Of a stretch of DNA of 64,000 bases, positions 25,591-33,502 are shown piece after piece (position 1 is the first letter of the stretch; every line of letters begins with the position of its first letter). A program made the position numbers and the translations under genes. Location: positions 930,001 to 994,000 of the forward strand of contig NZ_RBCI01000001.1 of NCBI RefSeq assembly GCF_003628535.1, given 5' to 3'. The notes under the pieces are model-generated. The model worked only from the letters and a program-made list of their open reading frames with translations, did not search any database and was not told where the DNA came from. Source of the stretch: Flavisolibacter nicotianae (GTDB lineage: Bacteria; Bacteroidota; Bacteroidia; Chitinophagales; Chitinophagaceae).

Positions 25591-25609
25591 AATTTGCAAG
25601 AGCTAAGCC

Positions 25610-26251
25610 ATGACGAATTTTATTCCGATATTTCCTCTGGGCATTGTGGTCTACCCGGGTGAGAGCCTCAACCTTCATATTTTCGAACCCCGCTACAAGC
25701 AACTGATCAATGAATGCCACACCGGCAACAAGCCCTTTGGTATACCCACGGTCATCGACAACAAGGTGCAGGATTACGGCACCGTTGTTCGCATCAAAGA
25801 AATCACGACCGTGCATGAGAATGGTGAAATGGATATCAAGACCGAAGGCGAGAAGGTGTTTCGTGTGCTGGAAGTGATCAAAGAAATTCCCGACAAATTG
25901 TATAGCGGCGCCATTGTGAACTACCCGGTGAATCACGAAGCCGGCAGCGCCGAAGTCATGCGCCGCCTGCTGAGCAGCTTGAAAGAAATGTACAAAATGC
26001 TGAAGGTGGAAAAGGACTTTAAAAAAAGCGAGGAGCAGTTAAACAGTTATGACCTGGCCCACCACGTGGGCTTTTCCTTGCAGGAAGAATACGAATTCCT
26101 GAACCTGATGCACGAACGCCAGCGCCAGGAATACCTCAAGCGCCACCTGACAAAGGTGATTCCGCTGGTGGCCGAAATGGAAAACCTGAAAAAGAAAGTA
26201 AAGCTGAACGGCCACTTCAAAAATTTATCGGCCTTCAATTTTGAAGAATAG
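25610..26251 (+). CDS. LON peptidase substrate-binding domain protein
   Basis: A 213-aa cytoplasmic protein made only of the Lon N-terminal (LAN/PUA-like) domain: FIPIFPLGIVVYPGESLNLHIFEPRYKQLI at residues 4-33 is the domain signature, followed by the FRVLEV strand and a helical tail with many Lys/Glu. There is no ATPase or protease part, so it is not Lon itself. Standalone members are common in Bacteroidota and their role is unclear. Confidence 0.9.
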   Translation: MTNFIPIFPLGIVVYPGESLNLHIFEPRYKQLINECHTGNKPFGIPTVIDNKVQDYGTVVRIKEITTVHENGEMDIKTEGEKVFRVLEVIKEIPDKLYSGAIVNYPVNHEAGSAEVMRRLLSSLKEMYKMLKVEKDFKKSEEQLNSYDLAHHVGFSLQEEYEFLNLMHERQRQEYLKRHLTKVIPLVAEMENLKKKVKLNGHFKNLSAFNFEE

Positions 26252-26257
26252 TTCGCC

Positions 26258-26321
26258 AGTTCACGGGTTGAATGACCGTTCAAAAAACGTGTGGACCTGC
26301 GAACTTGTGAACCCGTGAACT
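26258..26321. repeat. Inverted word repeat with perfect 12-bp arms
   Basis: AGTTCACGGGTT (26258-26269) and its exact complement AACCCGTGAACT (26310-26321) flank 40 bp. The right arm runs straight into the coaX -7 box. The same word recurs at 42404-42481. Confidence 0.7.
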
Positions 26322-26328
26322 AATTTCG
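26321..26328 (+). promoter_or_regulatory. -7 promoter box of coaX, near-leaderless
   Basis: TAATTTCG (one mismatch to TAnnTTTG) ends 4 nt before the coaX ATG. Confidence 0.45.
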
Positions 26329-26332
26329 CCCC

Positions 26333-27064
26333 ATGATCACGCTCTGCCTGGACTTTGGTAACACCCGTTTGAAAACAGCCGTTTTTGAAAATGATGATCT
26401 GACAGAAGTGATCGTGCTGCGCAGCGATGTTGTGGCGCACCTGCAGGAGATCATTGCGCAGCACCGGCCGCAACACGCCATTCTTTCTTCCGTGATCAAC
26501 CACGACCCGGCCGTGGAAGCACTGTTGGCACAGCATACCGACTTTCATAAACTATCGAATACGTCGAAGCTGCCGTTTACCATTCCGGTAGGCAAGCCCG
26601 AAACCATGGGCGCCGACCGGCTGGCCATCGCGGCATCAGCCGTGTTTCTTTTTCCGGGCCGGAACAACGTGGCGGTAGGCCTGGGCACCTGCATCACGTT
26701 CAATTTTATCAACCAGTTCCACGAATTTTTGGGTGGCTCCATCTCTCCCGGTATGGAGATGCGCTTCCTGGCCATGCACCAGTTCACGGCCAAACTTCCA
26801 TTGGTGAAAGGACACTGGAACATCCCGCTTATCGGCTACGATACAGCCACCAATCTGCAAACCGGCGTGGTGCTGGGCATGGCCAAAGAGATCGATGGCA
26901 TACTGGATTTGTATCAAGAAAAGTTCGGGAACTTTAACGCCCTTTTAACCGGGGGGGATATCCAGTTATTCAGGCCGCATTTGAAAAATAAGATATTTGC
27001 AGACCCTCATTTAATTTTTAAAGGTTTGTATGCAATCAGTCGGTATAACAGTGTTTCGAAATAG
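26333..27064 (+). CDS. coaX: Type III pantothenate kinase
   Basis: CoaX phosphorylates pantothenate, the first step of coenzyme A synthesis, and is not inhibited by CoA. The 243-aa protein has the ASKHA phosphate-1 motif DFGNTRLK at residues 6-13, PETMGADRLA, and VGLGTCITFNFI with the phosphate-2 loop; ALLTGGD supplies the adenosine motif. Bacteroidota members are typically of this length. Its 3' end overlaps the next gene by 35 bp. Confidence 0.93.
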   Translation: MITLCLDFGNTRLKTAVFENDDLTEVIVLRSDVVAHLQEIIAQHRPQHAILSSVINHDPAVEALLAQHTDFHKLSNTSKLPFTIPVGKPETMGADRLAIAASAVFLFPGRNNVAVGLGTCITFNFINQFHEFLGGSISPGMEMRFLAMHQFTAKLPLVKGHWNIPLIGYDTATNLQTGVVLGMAKEIDGILDLYQEKFGNFNALLTGGDIQLFRPHLKNKIFADPHLIFKGLYAISRYNSVSK

Positions 27065-28403
27065 AACGTTCCTTGCCGCTGCTCTTTGTTCCTCCATATT
27101 TTCCCAATCACTCCACGCACAGGATAACTCGCCGTATTCGCGTTATGGCATCGGTAACCTGTATTCGCGTATGAATGTGATCAACAGGGGCATGGGCGGT
27201 GTATCGGCTGCGTATTCGGATATCTTTTCCATCAATTACAACAACCCGGCTTCGTATGCCGGCTTCCAGGTATTCCAGGAGCAACGGTCCAAAAAAGTTT
27301 CGTCGGCCCGTGTGATTCTGGATGCCGCCGTGAGCTACGACAGCCGCAAGCTGGCCGAGCCCAACACCACCAGCAGCTTCACGTCGAACGACATCCTGTT
27401 TTCGCATGTGTATGTAGGTGTGCCCATTCGCAAGAACTGGGGCCTGGCCTTTGGCATTCGTCCGTTGAGCCGCATCAGCTACGATATTTTGCGCACAGAG
27501 CAACTGCATACGCCATCGGGCATGCTGATCGACAGCGCCTTTACCCAATACAGCGGATCGGGCGGAAGCTTTCTGCCTTCGATCGGTACGGGCTTTGGCA
27601 CCAATAACTTTCGTGTCGGTGTGAACATCGGTTACCTGTTTGGCAAAAAAGAACTGGTTACCCGCCGCGGCTTTTTAAGTGATACGATCAGTTATGCTGC
27701 GTCCAACCACACGACCAACACCAACTTCGGCGGCCTGTTTTACACGGTGGGCACACAATGGTCGGTAGACCTGAGCAAGAAAGCGATACTGCGCCTCGGC
27801 GCCTCGGGCAACTGGAAGCAGACCATCAACGGAACACAGGACATTCACCGACAAACTTATACCCGCAACTCCTCGGGACAGGAAGTGCAGGTGGACAGTG
27901 TGTTTAGCCAAACTGATAGCAAAGGCTCCGTGATTTATCCCGGAACCTACACGGCTGGCTTTATGCTCGACCTGGCCCCCGGCCAGCGTACCAATGGCTG
28001 GAACATCGGTGTGGATTATGCTGCCGGCAAATGGAACGACTACCGTTTCTTTGGTGCACAGGACCTGGTGCAGAACAACTGGGAGCTGCGTTTTGGCGCA
28101 CAGATTACACCGTCTGAAGACGCCCTGCAGAACGGCAAGCTGAAAAGCTACCGCATCGGCTTTTTCACAGGTCGCGACTACGTCAAAGTGGGCAACGACC
28201 TGCCGGTGGTTGGATTTAGCCTGGGCCTTGGTCTTCCGCTCCGCAACTACAGCCGCCTGAGCAACCAGGCCAGCGTGCTGAATTTTGGACTGGAATACAT
28301 CAAACGCGGCAACGACCAAAACCTGATCAAAGAAGATTTGTTCCGTCTTTCGCTGGGCCTCAACTTTACGGACTTTTGGTTTGGCAAGCGCAAATATGAC
28401 TAA
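27030..28403 (+). CDS. Outer-membrane beta-barrel protein (FadL-like)
   Basis: A 457-aa exported barrel: signal peptide ending SLHAQ, then NSPYSRYGIGNLYSRMNVINRGMGGVSAAYSDIFSINYNNPASYAG, a start shared by FadL/OmpP1-like transport barrels of Bacteroidota, and alternating amphipathic strands to the C-terminal LSLGLNFTDFWFG. The start could be ATG 27030 or GTG 27051, which gives a neater signal. It overlaps coaX and is followed by lptC with an 8-bp overlap, a usual order in this phylum, so it is probably linked to outer-membrane biogenesis. Cargo unknown. Confidence 0.85.
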   Translation: MQSVGITVFRNRTFLAAALCSSIFSQSLHAQDNSPYSRYGIGNLYSRMNVINRGMGGVSAAYSDIFSINYNNPASYAGFQVFQEQRSKKVSSARVILDAAVSYDSRKLAEPNTTSSFTSNDILFSHVYVGVPIRKNWGLAFGIRPLSRISYDILRTEQLHTPSGMLIDSAFTQYSGSGGSFLPSIGTGFGTNNFRVGVNIGYLFGKKELVTRRGFLSDTISYAASNHTTNTNFGGLFYTVGTQWSVDLSKKAILRLGASGNWKQTINGTQDIHRQTYTRNSSGQEVQVDSVFSQTDSKGSVIYPGTYTAGFMLDLAPGQRTNGWNIGVDYAAGKWNDYRFFGAQDLVQNNWELRFGAQITPSEDALQNGKLKSYRIGFFTGRDYVKVGNDLPVVGFSLGLGLPLRNYSRLSNQASVLNFGLEYIKRGNDQNLIKEDLFRLSLGLNFTDFWFGKRKYD

Positions 28404-29031
28404 ACAGCTTTTGCAAACACATCCTCTCTCTTTCGTCAAGCGTCAAACGTCAAACGTCAAACAAAGGACACTCCTGTTTCACGTCTCGCGTTTGACGTTT
28501 TTCGTTTTCGCCTGCCTGGTCTTTTGGAGCTGCGAAAACGACGTGGAAAAAGTAAATGCCACCAACGAACGCAAACCCAATATCGAAGAAGCGTTCAAAA
28601 TAGAGAGTTTTCTCAGCCAGGCCGGCCTGCAAAGAGCCAAGCTGGTGGCGCCTTACATGAAGCGCTACACGATGGATACGTCCTACCTCGAATTTCCGCG
28701 GTCGCTGCACGTGAATTTTTTCGACAGCACCGGCAAAGTGGAAAGCCAGGTAGAAGCGCTTTATGGCAAATACCTGGAAACCCAAAGCAAGGTTTACCTG
28801 CGCGACAGCGTGGTTGCCTTCAATGTAAAAGGCGATACCCTGCGAACGCCGGACCTCTGGTGGGACCAGAACACCCGGAAATTTTTTACCGATAAAGTGG
28901 TGCGCTTTAAATCATCAACGAAAGTGATCTATGGCGGAAAGGGCTTTGAAGCCGACCAGGATCTTTCGCACTACACCATCTTCCAGCCGACCGGCGTGCT
29001 CCTTGTACCCGACAGCATGACGGCACAATAG
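28396..29031 (+). CDS. lptC: LPS export ABC transporter periplasmic protein LptC
   Basis: LptC sits in the inner membrane and passes LPS from LptBFG to LptA. The 211-aa protein has an N-terminal hydrophobic segment ending in FWSC (lipobox-like Cys, about residue 46) and the LptC jelly-roll pattern: LVAPYMKRYTMDTSYLEFPRSLHVNFFDSTGKVES, AKYLETQSKVYLRDSVVAFNVKGDTLRTPDLWWDQNTRKFFTDKVVRF. Residues about 12-37 are encoded by a short-word inverted repeat, giving an abnormally long and basic leader; an internal TTG at about 28491 would give a normal lipoprotein signal. The downstream stop is followed by repeat copy B. Confidence 0.85.
   Translation: MTKQLLQTHPLSFVKRQTSNVKQRTLLFHVSRLTFFVFACLVFWSCENDVEKVNATNERKPNIEEAFKIESFLSQAGLQRAKLVAPYMKRYTMDTSYLEFPRSLHVNFFDSTGKVESQVEALYGKYLETQSKVYLRDSVVAFNVKGDTLRTPDLWWDQNTRKFFTDKVVRFKSSTKVIYGGKGFEADQDLSHYTIFQPTGVLLVPDSMTAQ
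28437..28506. repeat. Inverted word repeat inside the 5' end of lptC
   Basis: Three tandem CGTCAAA words (from 28440) face the inverse GCGTTTGACGTTT (28490-28502) with about 30 bp between. AAACGTCAAACG pairs exactly with CGTTTGACGTTT. The repeat lies within the annotated lptC frame. Confidence 0.65.
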
Positions 29032-29032
29032 C

Positions 29033-29399
29033 CCCCTCGGTCCCCCAAGGGGGAAGTGGCATCCGCACAGATCCTTGCTTTTTCATGATAGTTCAAAGCC
29101 TTCATCATTCAGTTTGATGGAGGCTTTTTGCTGCCGGCCGGCGTCCTGCCAATGGCTTTTCTTTTGCCCCGGAGGAGCATCCTGTTAATAGAAAATGTTC
29201 ATAGAAGAGATAATAAAGCTCCGAAGGAGCGACATATTTTTCTTTTGCTACCAGCAGCAGAATAGCCATGAAGCTTCCGTTGCACAATTTATCCTGACGA
29301 AGGAAGGGCCCGTTCAACGTTTGGAACGCAGCCGGACAAAAAGAATTCCATCCCTCGAAGAGATGGAATTCTTCGGCAAACAAAAGCATCTTGCCTAAG
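29033..29399 (-). repeat. Dispersed structured repeat, copy B (inverted)
   Basis: Same modules as copy A in reverse order on the plus strand: C-rich CCCCC/GGGGG hairpin (29033-29055), AAAGCC hairpin (about 29097-29132), GCCCC-GGA-GGAGC (29166-29178), the GCTCC/GGAGC hairpin (29218-29230), the CCTGACGAAGGAAGGGC word (about 29293-29309) and the long AAGAATTCCATC hairpin (29341-29373). Differences from copy A in the stems become G-U wobble pairs when read on the minus strand. Confidence 0.85.
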
Positions 29400-29462
29400 C
29401 GGGCCCTGTGCGTTGTGGCTCCCTCTTCTTGTGGAGTGGGCCGGGGTGAGGTGTTCTTTGCC

Positions 29463-29470
29463 TACCTTTA
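29463..29470 (+). promoter_or_regulatory. Possible -7 promoter box of aldo/keto reductase
   Basis: TACCTTTA (7 of 8 to TAnnTTTG) lies 22 nt before the ATG. Confidence 0.4.
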
Positions 29471-29492
29471 ACCATCCTAAAAATTTTATTGA

Positions 29493-30482
29493 ATGGAATA
29501 CAGAAGAATGGGAAGAACAGGCCTGCAGTTGAGCGTTCTTTCGTTTGGCAGTTGGGTAACATTTCACAAGCAAATCGACGATTCAATTTCGGATGAACTG
29601 ATGGGACTCGCCTACGACAACGGTGTCAACTTTTTCGACAATGCCGAAGTTTATGCACTGGGTGAAAGCGAAAAAATGATGGGCCGCGTTCTGAAGAAAA
29701 AAGCATGGGACCGCACATCCTACACCGTTAGCAGCAAAGCCTTTTTCGGCTGGCGCGGGAAAGAGAACAAACCCAATCAGACAGGTCTCAGCCGCAAACA
29801 CCTGACGGAAGCCTGCCACGAAGCCCTGCAGCGTTTGCAAACCGATTATCTCGATCTTTTCTTTTGTCACCGGCCCGATAAGAATGTGCCGATCGAAGAG
29901 GTGGTGTGGACGATGAATTTACTTATTCAGCAAGGAAAAATTTTATACTGGGGCACCTCGGAATGGAGTGCGGCGGAGATCATGGAAGCCCACCGCGTGG
30001 CTGCACAACTGCACCTGCTCGGCCCATCGGTGGAACAGCCGCAATACAACCTTTTCGAGCGAACGAAAATGGAAAAAGACTATGCTGATATTTTTCGAAC
30101 GGTCGGCATGGGCACGACCATCTGGAGCCCGCTTGCATCGGGCCTGCTCACAGGGAAATACAACGACGGCATTCCCGAAAACAGTCGCTTTGCACTGGAA
30201 GGATTCGACTGGCTCAAGGACCGCTGGATTGCCGAAGACAAACTGGGACGGGTAAAAAAACTCACGGCTCTGGCCGGAGACCTGGGCGTTTCGGTCAGTG
30301 CCCTTTCCATTGCCTGGACCATCCGTAACCCGAATGTGACCACGGCGATCCTCGGCGCAACGAAACGCGAACAACTCCTGCAAAACCTGGACGCCTTGCA
30401 GGCTTTGCCCAAGCTCACGCCGGAGATCATGCAGCAGATCGACGAGATCATGGCAACCAAACCTGCAACGCCGGAATACTAA
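29493..30482 (+). CDS. Aldo/keto reductase (Kv-beta / YghZ-like)
   Basis: A 329-aa NADPH-dependent (beta/alpha)8 oxidoreductase. The catalytic tetrad is in place: FFDNAEVYALGESE gives Asp and Tyr, SSKAF gives Lys, and LFFCHRPD gives His. GTSEWSAAEI and QPQYNLFER match the potassium-channel beta subunit / YghZ subfamily (AKR14-like), which reduces methylglyoxal and other small aldehydes. It is 12 bp from the SDR gene that follows, so the two oxidoreductases are likely co-transcribed. Confidence 0.92.
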   Translation: MEYRRMGRTGLQLSVLSFGSWVTFHKQIDDSISDELMGLAYDNGVNFFDNAEVYALGESEKMMGRVLKKKAWDRTSYTVSSKAFFGWRGKENKPNQTGLSRKHLTEACHEALQRLQTDYLDLFFCHRPDKNVPIEEVVWTMNLLIQQGKILYWGTSEWSAAEIMEAHRVAAQLHLLGPSVEQPQYNLFERTKMEKDYADIFRTVGMGTTIWSPLASGLLTGKYNDGIPENSRFALEGFDWLKDRWIAEDKLGRVKKLTALAGDLGVSVSALSIAWTIRNPNVTTAILGATKREQLLQNLDALQALPKLTPEIMQQIDEIMATKPATPEY

Positions 30483-30494
30483 AACATCCCGCTT

Positions 30495-31316
30495 ATGCAC
30501 CTGACAAACAAAACGGCACTGATCACCGGTGGCAGCCGCGGCATCGGCAAGGCCATTGCCCTTCGCCTGGCAAGGGAAGGTTGCAACATTGCCATTGCTG
30601 CCAAAACCACCGAGCCGCATCCCAAACTCGAGGGCACGATTTACACCGCTGCCAAAGAAGTGGAAGCGCTGGGTGTGCAATGCCTGCCGCTGCGTTGCGA
30701 CATCCGCGACGAGGTCCAGATCCAGGCGGCGGTGGACGAAACCGTGAAGCAGTTTGGCGGCATCGATATACTGGTGAACAATGCCAGTGCCATCAGCCTT
30801 ACACCCACCGAACACACGGAGCCCAGGCGCTTCGACCTGATGATGGACATCGAGATCCGGGGTACTTTTTTTATGTGCAGGGCCTGTCTTCCGCATTTGA
30901 AAAAAAGCACCAATGCCCACATCCTGAACCTGTCGCCGCCGCTGAATTTAAATCCCAAATGGTTTGCGCAACACCTGGCTTACACCATCAGCAAATACGG
31001 CATGAGCATGATCGTGCTGGGACTGGCCGAAGAGTGCAGGCGGGACAGGATTGCAGCCAATGCCCTGTGGCCGCAAACAACGATCGCCACGGCAGCCGTG
31101 CAGAATTTGTTGGGCGGCGATGCGCTGATGCAAATGAGCCGTACGCCGGAGATCGTGGCCGATGCGGCGTTTGCCATTTTATCGAAGCCGTCGGCAGAAT
31201 GCACCGGCAATTTTTTCATTGACGAAGACGTGTTGCGGAAAGAAGGCGTTCGTGATTTCAGCAGGTATGCTGTCAATGCATCGCAAAAGCTGATGACGGA
31301 TATTTTTGTTGATTAA
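30495..31316 (+). CDS. SDR family oxidoreductase (HSDL2-like)
   Basis: A 273-aa short-chain dehydrogenase. TGGSRGIGKAIA is the cofactor motif, VNNAS the central motif, and YTISKYGM carries the catalytic Tyr and Lys. ILNLSPPLNLNPKWFAQHLAYTISKYGMSMIVLGLAEE is the pattern of hydroxysteroid dehydrogenase-like protein 2 relatives, which lack the usual catalytic Ser position neighbours. It ends just before a strong terminator. The substrate is unknown; co-transcription with the aldo/keto reductase suggests carbonyl detoxification. Confidence 0.9.
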   Translation: MHLTNKTALITGGSRGIGKAIALRLAREGCNIAIAAKTTEPHPKLEGTIYTAAKEVEALGVQCLPLRCDIRDEVQIQAAVDETVKQFGGIDILVNNASAISLTPTEHTEPRRFDLMMDIEIRGTFFMCRACLPHLKKSTNAHILNLSPPLNLNPKWFAQHLAYTISKYGMSMIVLGLAEECRRDRIAANALWPQTTIATAAVQNLLGGDALMQMSRTPEIVADAAFAILSKPSAECTGNFFIDEDVLRKEGVRDFSRYAVNASQKLMTDIFVD

Positions 31317-31317
31317 G

Positions 31318-31356
31318 GAAAGACCCCGGAGGTTTTCAAAACCTCCGGGGTCTTTC
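31318..31356 (+). terminator. Strong terminator after the SDR gene
   Basis: Two perfect 19-nt arms (31318-31336 and 31338-31356; core GACCCCGGAGG) directly follow the stop codon, with T-rich sequence in the right arm. Confidence 0.8.
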
Positions 31357-31407
31357 TCGTGTGAAAAGAAACAAAGAAGCCGGCAATTGCTGTCGGCTTC
31401 TTTGTTT

Positions 31408-31632
31408 TTACGAATCTGCTTTTTTCCGGTCGCCCCGGTCACCGTAGCCAGGCTTTGCATCGGTCTTTGCTTTTTGTTTGCGATCCTGGCTCAGGGAGCG
31501 GCCCACGTCGTCACTTTCCCGGATCCTGCCTGCGTCATCGCGCCGTATGTACCGTTTATCACCGTTTGGCGCAATGGTCTCCCGTTTGTCTGAAGCATTT
31601 CTGCCCGCGGGTTTGTTTGTTTGCTTTGCCAT
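31408..31632 (-). CDS. Small hydrophilic conserved protein
   Basis: A 74-aa, highly charged protein with no hydrophobic stretch. The core GDKRYIRRDDAGRIRESDDVGRSLSQDRK followed by AKPGYGDRGDRKK is a pattern I associate with small Bacteroidota proteins of unknown role; Lys, Arg, Asp and Gly dominate and it is probably disordered. It stands alone between two terminators. A nucleic-acid-binding or stress role is only a guess. Confidence 0.7.
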   Translation of the reverse strand: MAKQTNKPAGRNASDKRETIAPNGDKRYIRRDDAGRIRESDDVGRSLSQDRKQKAKTDAKPGYGDRGDRKKADS

Positions 31633-31779
31633 AATTATCTGGTTTGTTGAAAAATGAGTACTATGCTACTGTGTAACAAACAGCGTGCAGATAAATCCCG
31701 GCAGTAATAATTTTTTTGGGCGGACTGTGTGTCGTCTTATACAAGGCGTTTGGCGCTATGCGATTGTTGCAAGCCAAAA

Positions 31780-31814
31780 AAAGAGAGTTGACTGCTTTCG
31801 GGTCAACTCTCTTT
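31780..31814 (-). terminator. Terminator of lysS
   Basis: Thirteen-bp arms (AAAGAGAGTTGAC at 31780-31792 with its complement at 31802-31814) and, on the minus strand, a T-run follow the lysS stop by about 20 bp. Confidence 0.8.
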
Positions 31815-31834
31815 ATCTTAAAAAAGTTCTGTGC

Positions 31835-33394
31835 TTATCCTTCTTTGATCTTCACCACATCGCCAGCATCTTCTCCACCAAATTTTTCCGGCCGCATTTG
31901 CGGGAACAGCAGCACATCTTGGATGGAAGGCTGATTGGTGAGCAGCATGCACAGGCGGTCGATGCCGATCCCGATACCTGAAGTTGGCGGCATGCCGTAT
32001 TCCAGTGCCCGCAGGAAGTCGTGGTCGATGTACATGGCTTCCAGGTCGCCACGCTCCATCAGGCGCACCTGCTCTTCAAAGCGTTCACGCTGGTCGATGG
32101 GATCGTTCAACTCGCTGTAGGCATTGGCCACTTCTTTGCCGTTGATCATCAGCTCGAAACGCTCTACCAGCCCGGCTTTGCTGCGGTGCTTTTTGGTAAG
32201 CGGGCTCATTTCTACCGGGTAATCGATGATGAAGGTCGGCTGGATGTAGTATTGCTCGCATTTGCCGCCAAAGATTTCATCAATCAGCTTGCCCCGTCCC
32301 ATCGTCGGGTCAACGTCAATGCGCAGTTGGCGGCAAACGTCGCGAAGGCCCTCTTCGTCCATAGCACTTACGTCAAAACCCGTGTGTTCCTGGATGGCAT
32401 CGTAGATGGAGATGCGCTTGAACGGCGCCTTGAACGAAATGCCTTTATCGCCTACCGTCAGCTCCGTGGACCCGGTAACGTCTACAGCGGCTTTTTCCAG
32501 CAGCTTTTCGGTGACGTTCATCATCCACTCGTAATCTTTATAGGCCGTGTAAAACTCCAGGATGGTGAATTCCGGGTTGTGCGTCCGGTCCATGCCCTCG
32601 TTGCGGAAGTTGCGGCTGAACTCGTACACCCAGTCGAAGCCGCCCACGATGAGGCGCTTCAGGTAAAGCTCGTTGGCAATGCGCAGGTAAAACGGCACAT
32701 CCAGTGCATTGTGGTGGGTGATAAAAGGCCTTGCAGCCGCGCCACCCGGGATGCTTTGCAGCACCGGCGTATCCACTTCCAGTGCACCGTGTTCGTTCAA
32801 AAACTCGCGGATGGAGTTGATCATTTTTGTACGCTTCACAAAGGTCTCTTTTACCGATGGGTTGATTACGAGGTCGGCATAGCGCTGGCGGTATTTGAAT
32901 TCGGGATCGGTCACGGCATCGTAGGCATGACCGTCCACCTCTTTGACAATCGGCAGCGGGCGGAGCGACTTGGCCAGGAAGGTCAGCTCTTTTACGTGCA
33001 CCGAAATCTCGCCCATCTTCGTGCGGAACACAAAGCCTTTGATGCCAACAAAGTCGCCCAGGTCAGTGAGCTTTTTCCAAACGGTATCGTACAACGAAGA
33101 GTCGCCGTCTTTGACCAGGTCGTCCTTGCGTACATAGATCTGGATGCGGCCCTGCGAGTCCTGCAGTTCGGCAAACGCCGCTTTGCCCATATCGCGGACA
33201 CTCATGATGCGGCCGGCCAGGCACACATCGGTAAATGAATCTTTGTCTTCTTCCTTAAATGAATTTTTTATAGCGAGCGAATAGTGTGTAACGGGAAACA
33301 GGGGAGCCGGGTAGGGATCGATGCCTAGCCTTTGCAATTCGGCCAGTTTGTCGCGGCGAATGATCTCCTGTTCAGATAAATGTGTCGTGTGCAT
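31835..33394 (-). CDS. lysS: Lysyl-tRNA synthetase, class II
   Basis: Charges tRNA-Lys. The 519-aa protein has the N-terminal OB-fold anticodon domain (VCLAGRIMSVRDMGKAAFAELQDSQGRIQIY) and the class II catalytic motifs: motif 2 FRNEGMDRTHNPEFTILEFY and motif 3 GIGIGIDRLCMLLT. It ends soon after motif 3 with a short acidic tail. Length is typical of bacterial LysS without the extra C-terminal extension seen in some Bacteroidota. It is transcribed alone. Confidence 0.97.
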   Translation of the reverse strand: MHTTHLSEQEIIRRDKLAELQRLGIDPYPAPLFPVTHYSLAIKNSFKEEDKDSFTDVCLAGRIMSVRDMGKAAFAELQDSQGRIQIYVRKDDLVKDGDSSLYDTVWKKLTDLGDFVGIKGFVFRTKMGEISVHVKELTFLAKSLRPLPIVKEVDGHAYDAVTDPEFKYRQRYADLVINPSVKETFVKRTKMINSIREFLNEHGALEVDTPVLQSIPGGAAARPFITHHNALDVPFYLRIANELYLKRLIVGGFDWVYEFSRNFRNEGMDRTHNPEFTILEFYTAYKDYEWMMNVTEKLLEKAAVDVTGSTELTVGDKGISFKAPFKRISIYDAIQEHTGFDVSAMDEEGLRDVCRQLRIDVDPTMGRGKLIDEIFGGKCEQYYIQPTFIIDYPVEMSPLTKKHRSKAGLVERFELMINGKEVANAYSELNDPIDQRERFEEQVRLMERGDLEAMYIDHDFLRALEYGMPPTSGIGIGIDRLCMLLTNQPSIQDVLLFPQMRPEKFGGEDAGDVVKIKEG

Positions 33395-33413
33395 ACAAAG
33401 TTTTATGGAAGCG

Positions 33414-33421
33414 CAAAATTA
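33414..33421 (-). promoter_or_regulatory. -7 promoter box of lysS
   Basis: Minus-strand TAATTTTG matches TAnnTTTG, 19 nt before the ATG. Confidence 0.45.
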
Positions 33422-33489
33422 GGGCATTGAGGAGATGGATGGCACACGCCTTTTCGCGGCGGTTGGTTGCAGGACTGCAGTACTGGTTC

Positions 33490-33497
33490 TATTTTTA
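33490..33497 (+). promoter_or_regulatory. -7 promoter box, near-leaderless lipoprotein gene
   Basis: TATTTTTA (one mismatch to TAnnTTTG) ends 5 nt before the lipoprotein ATG. Confidence 0.4.
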
Positions 33498-33502
33498 CCA
33501 CC

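Larger units (their letters stand above)
29032..29492. other. 461-bp intergenic gap filled by a dispersed repeat
   Basis: No gene between lptC and the aldo/keto reductase. The interval contains repeat copy B and about 90 bp of further sequence with a promoter-like box. Confidence 0.7.

Noticed and set aside
32021-33238. A 405-codon plus-strand open frame opposite lysS
   Set aside because: It lies entirely antisense to a clear lysyl-tRNA synthetase; its protein has no motif and its composition is that of reverse-complemented coding DNA.
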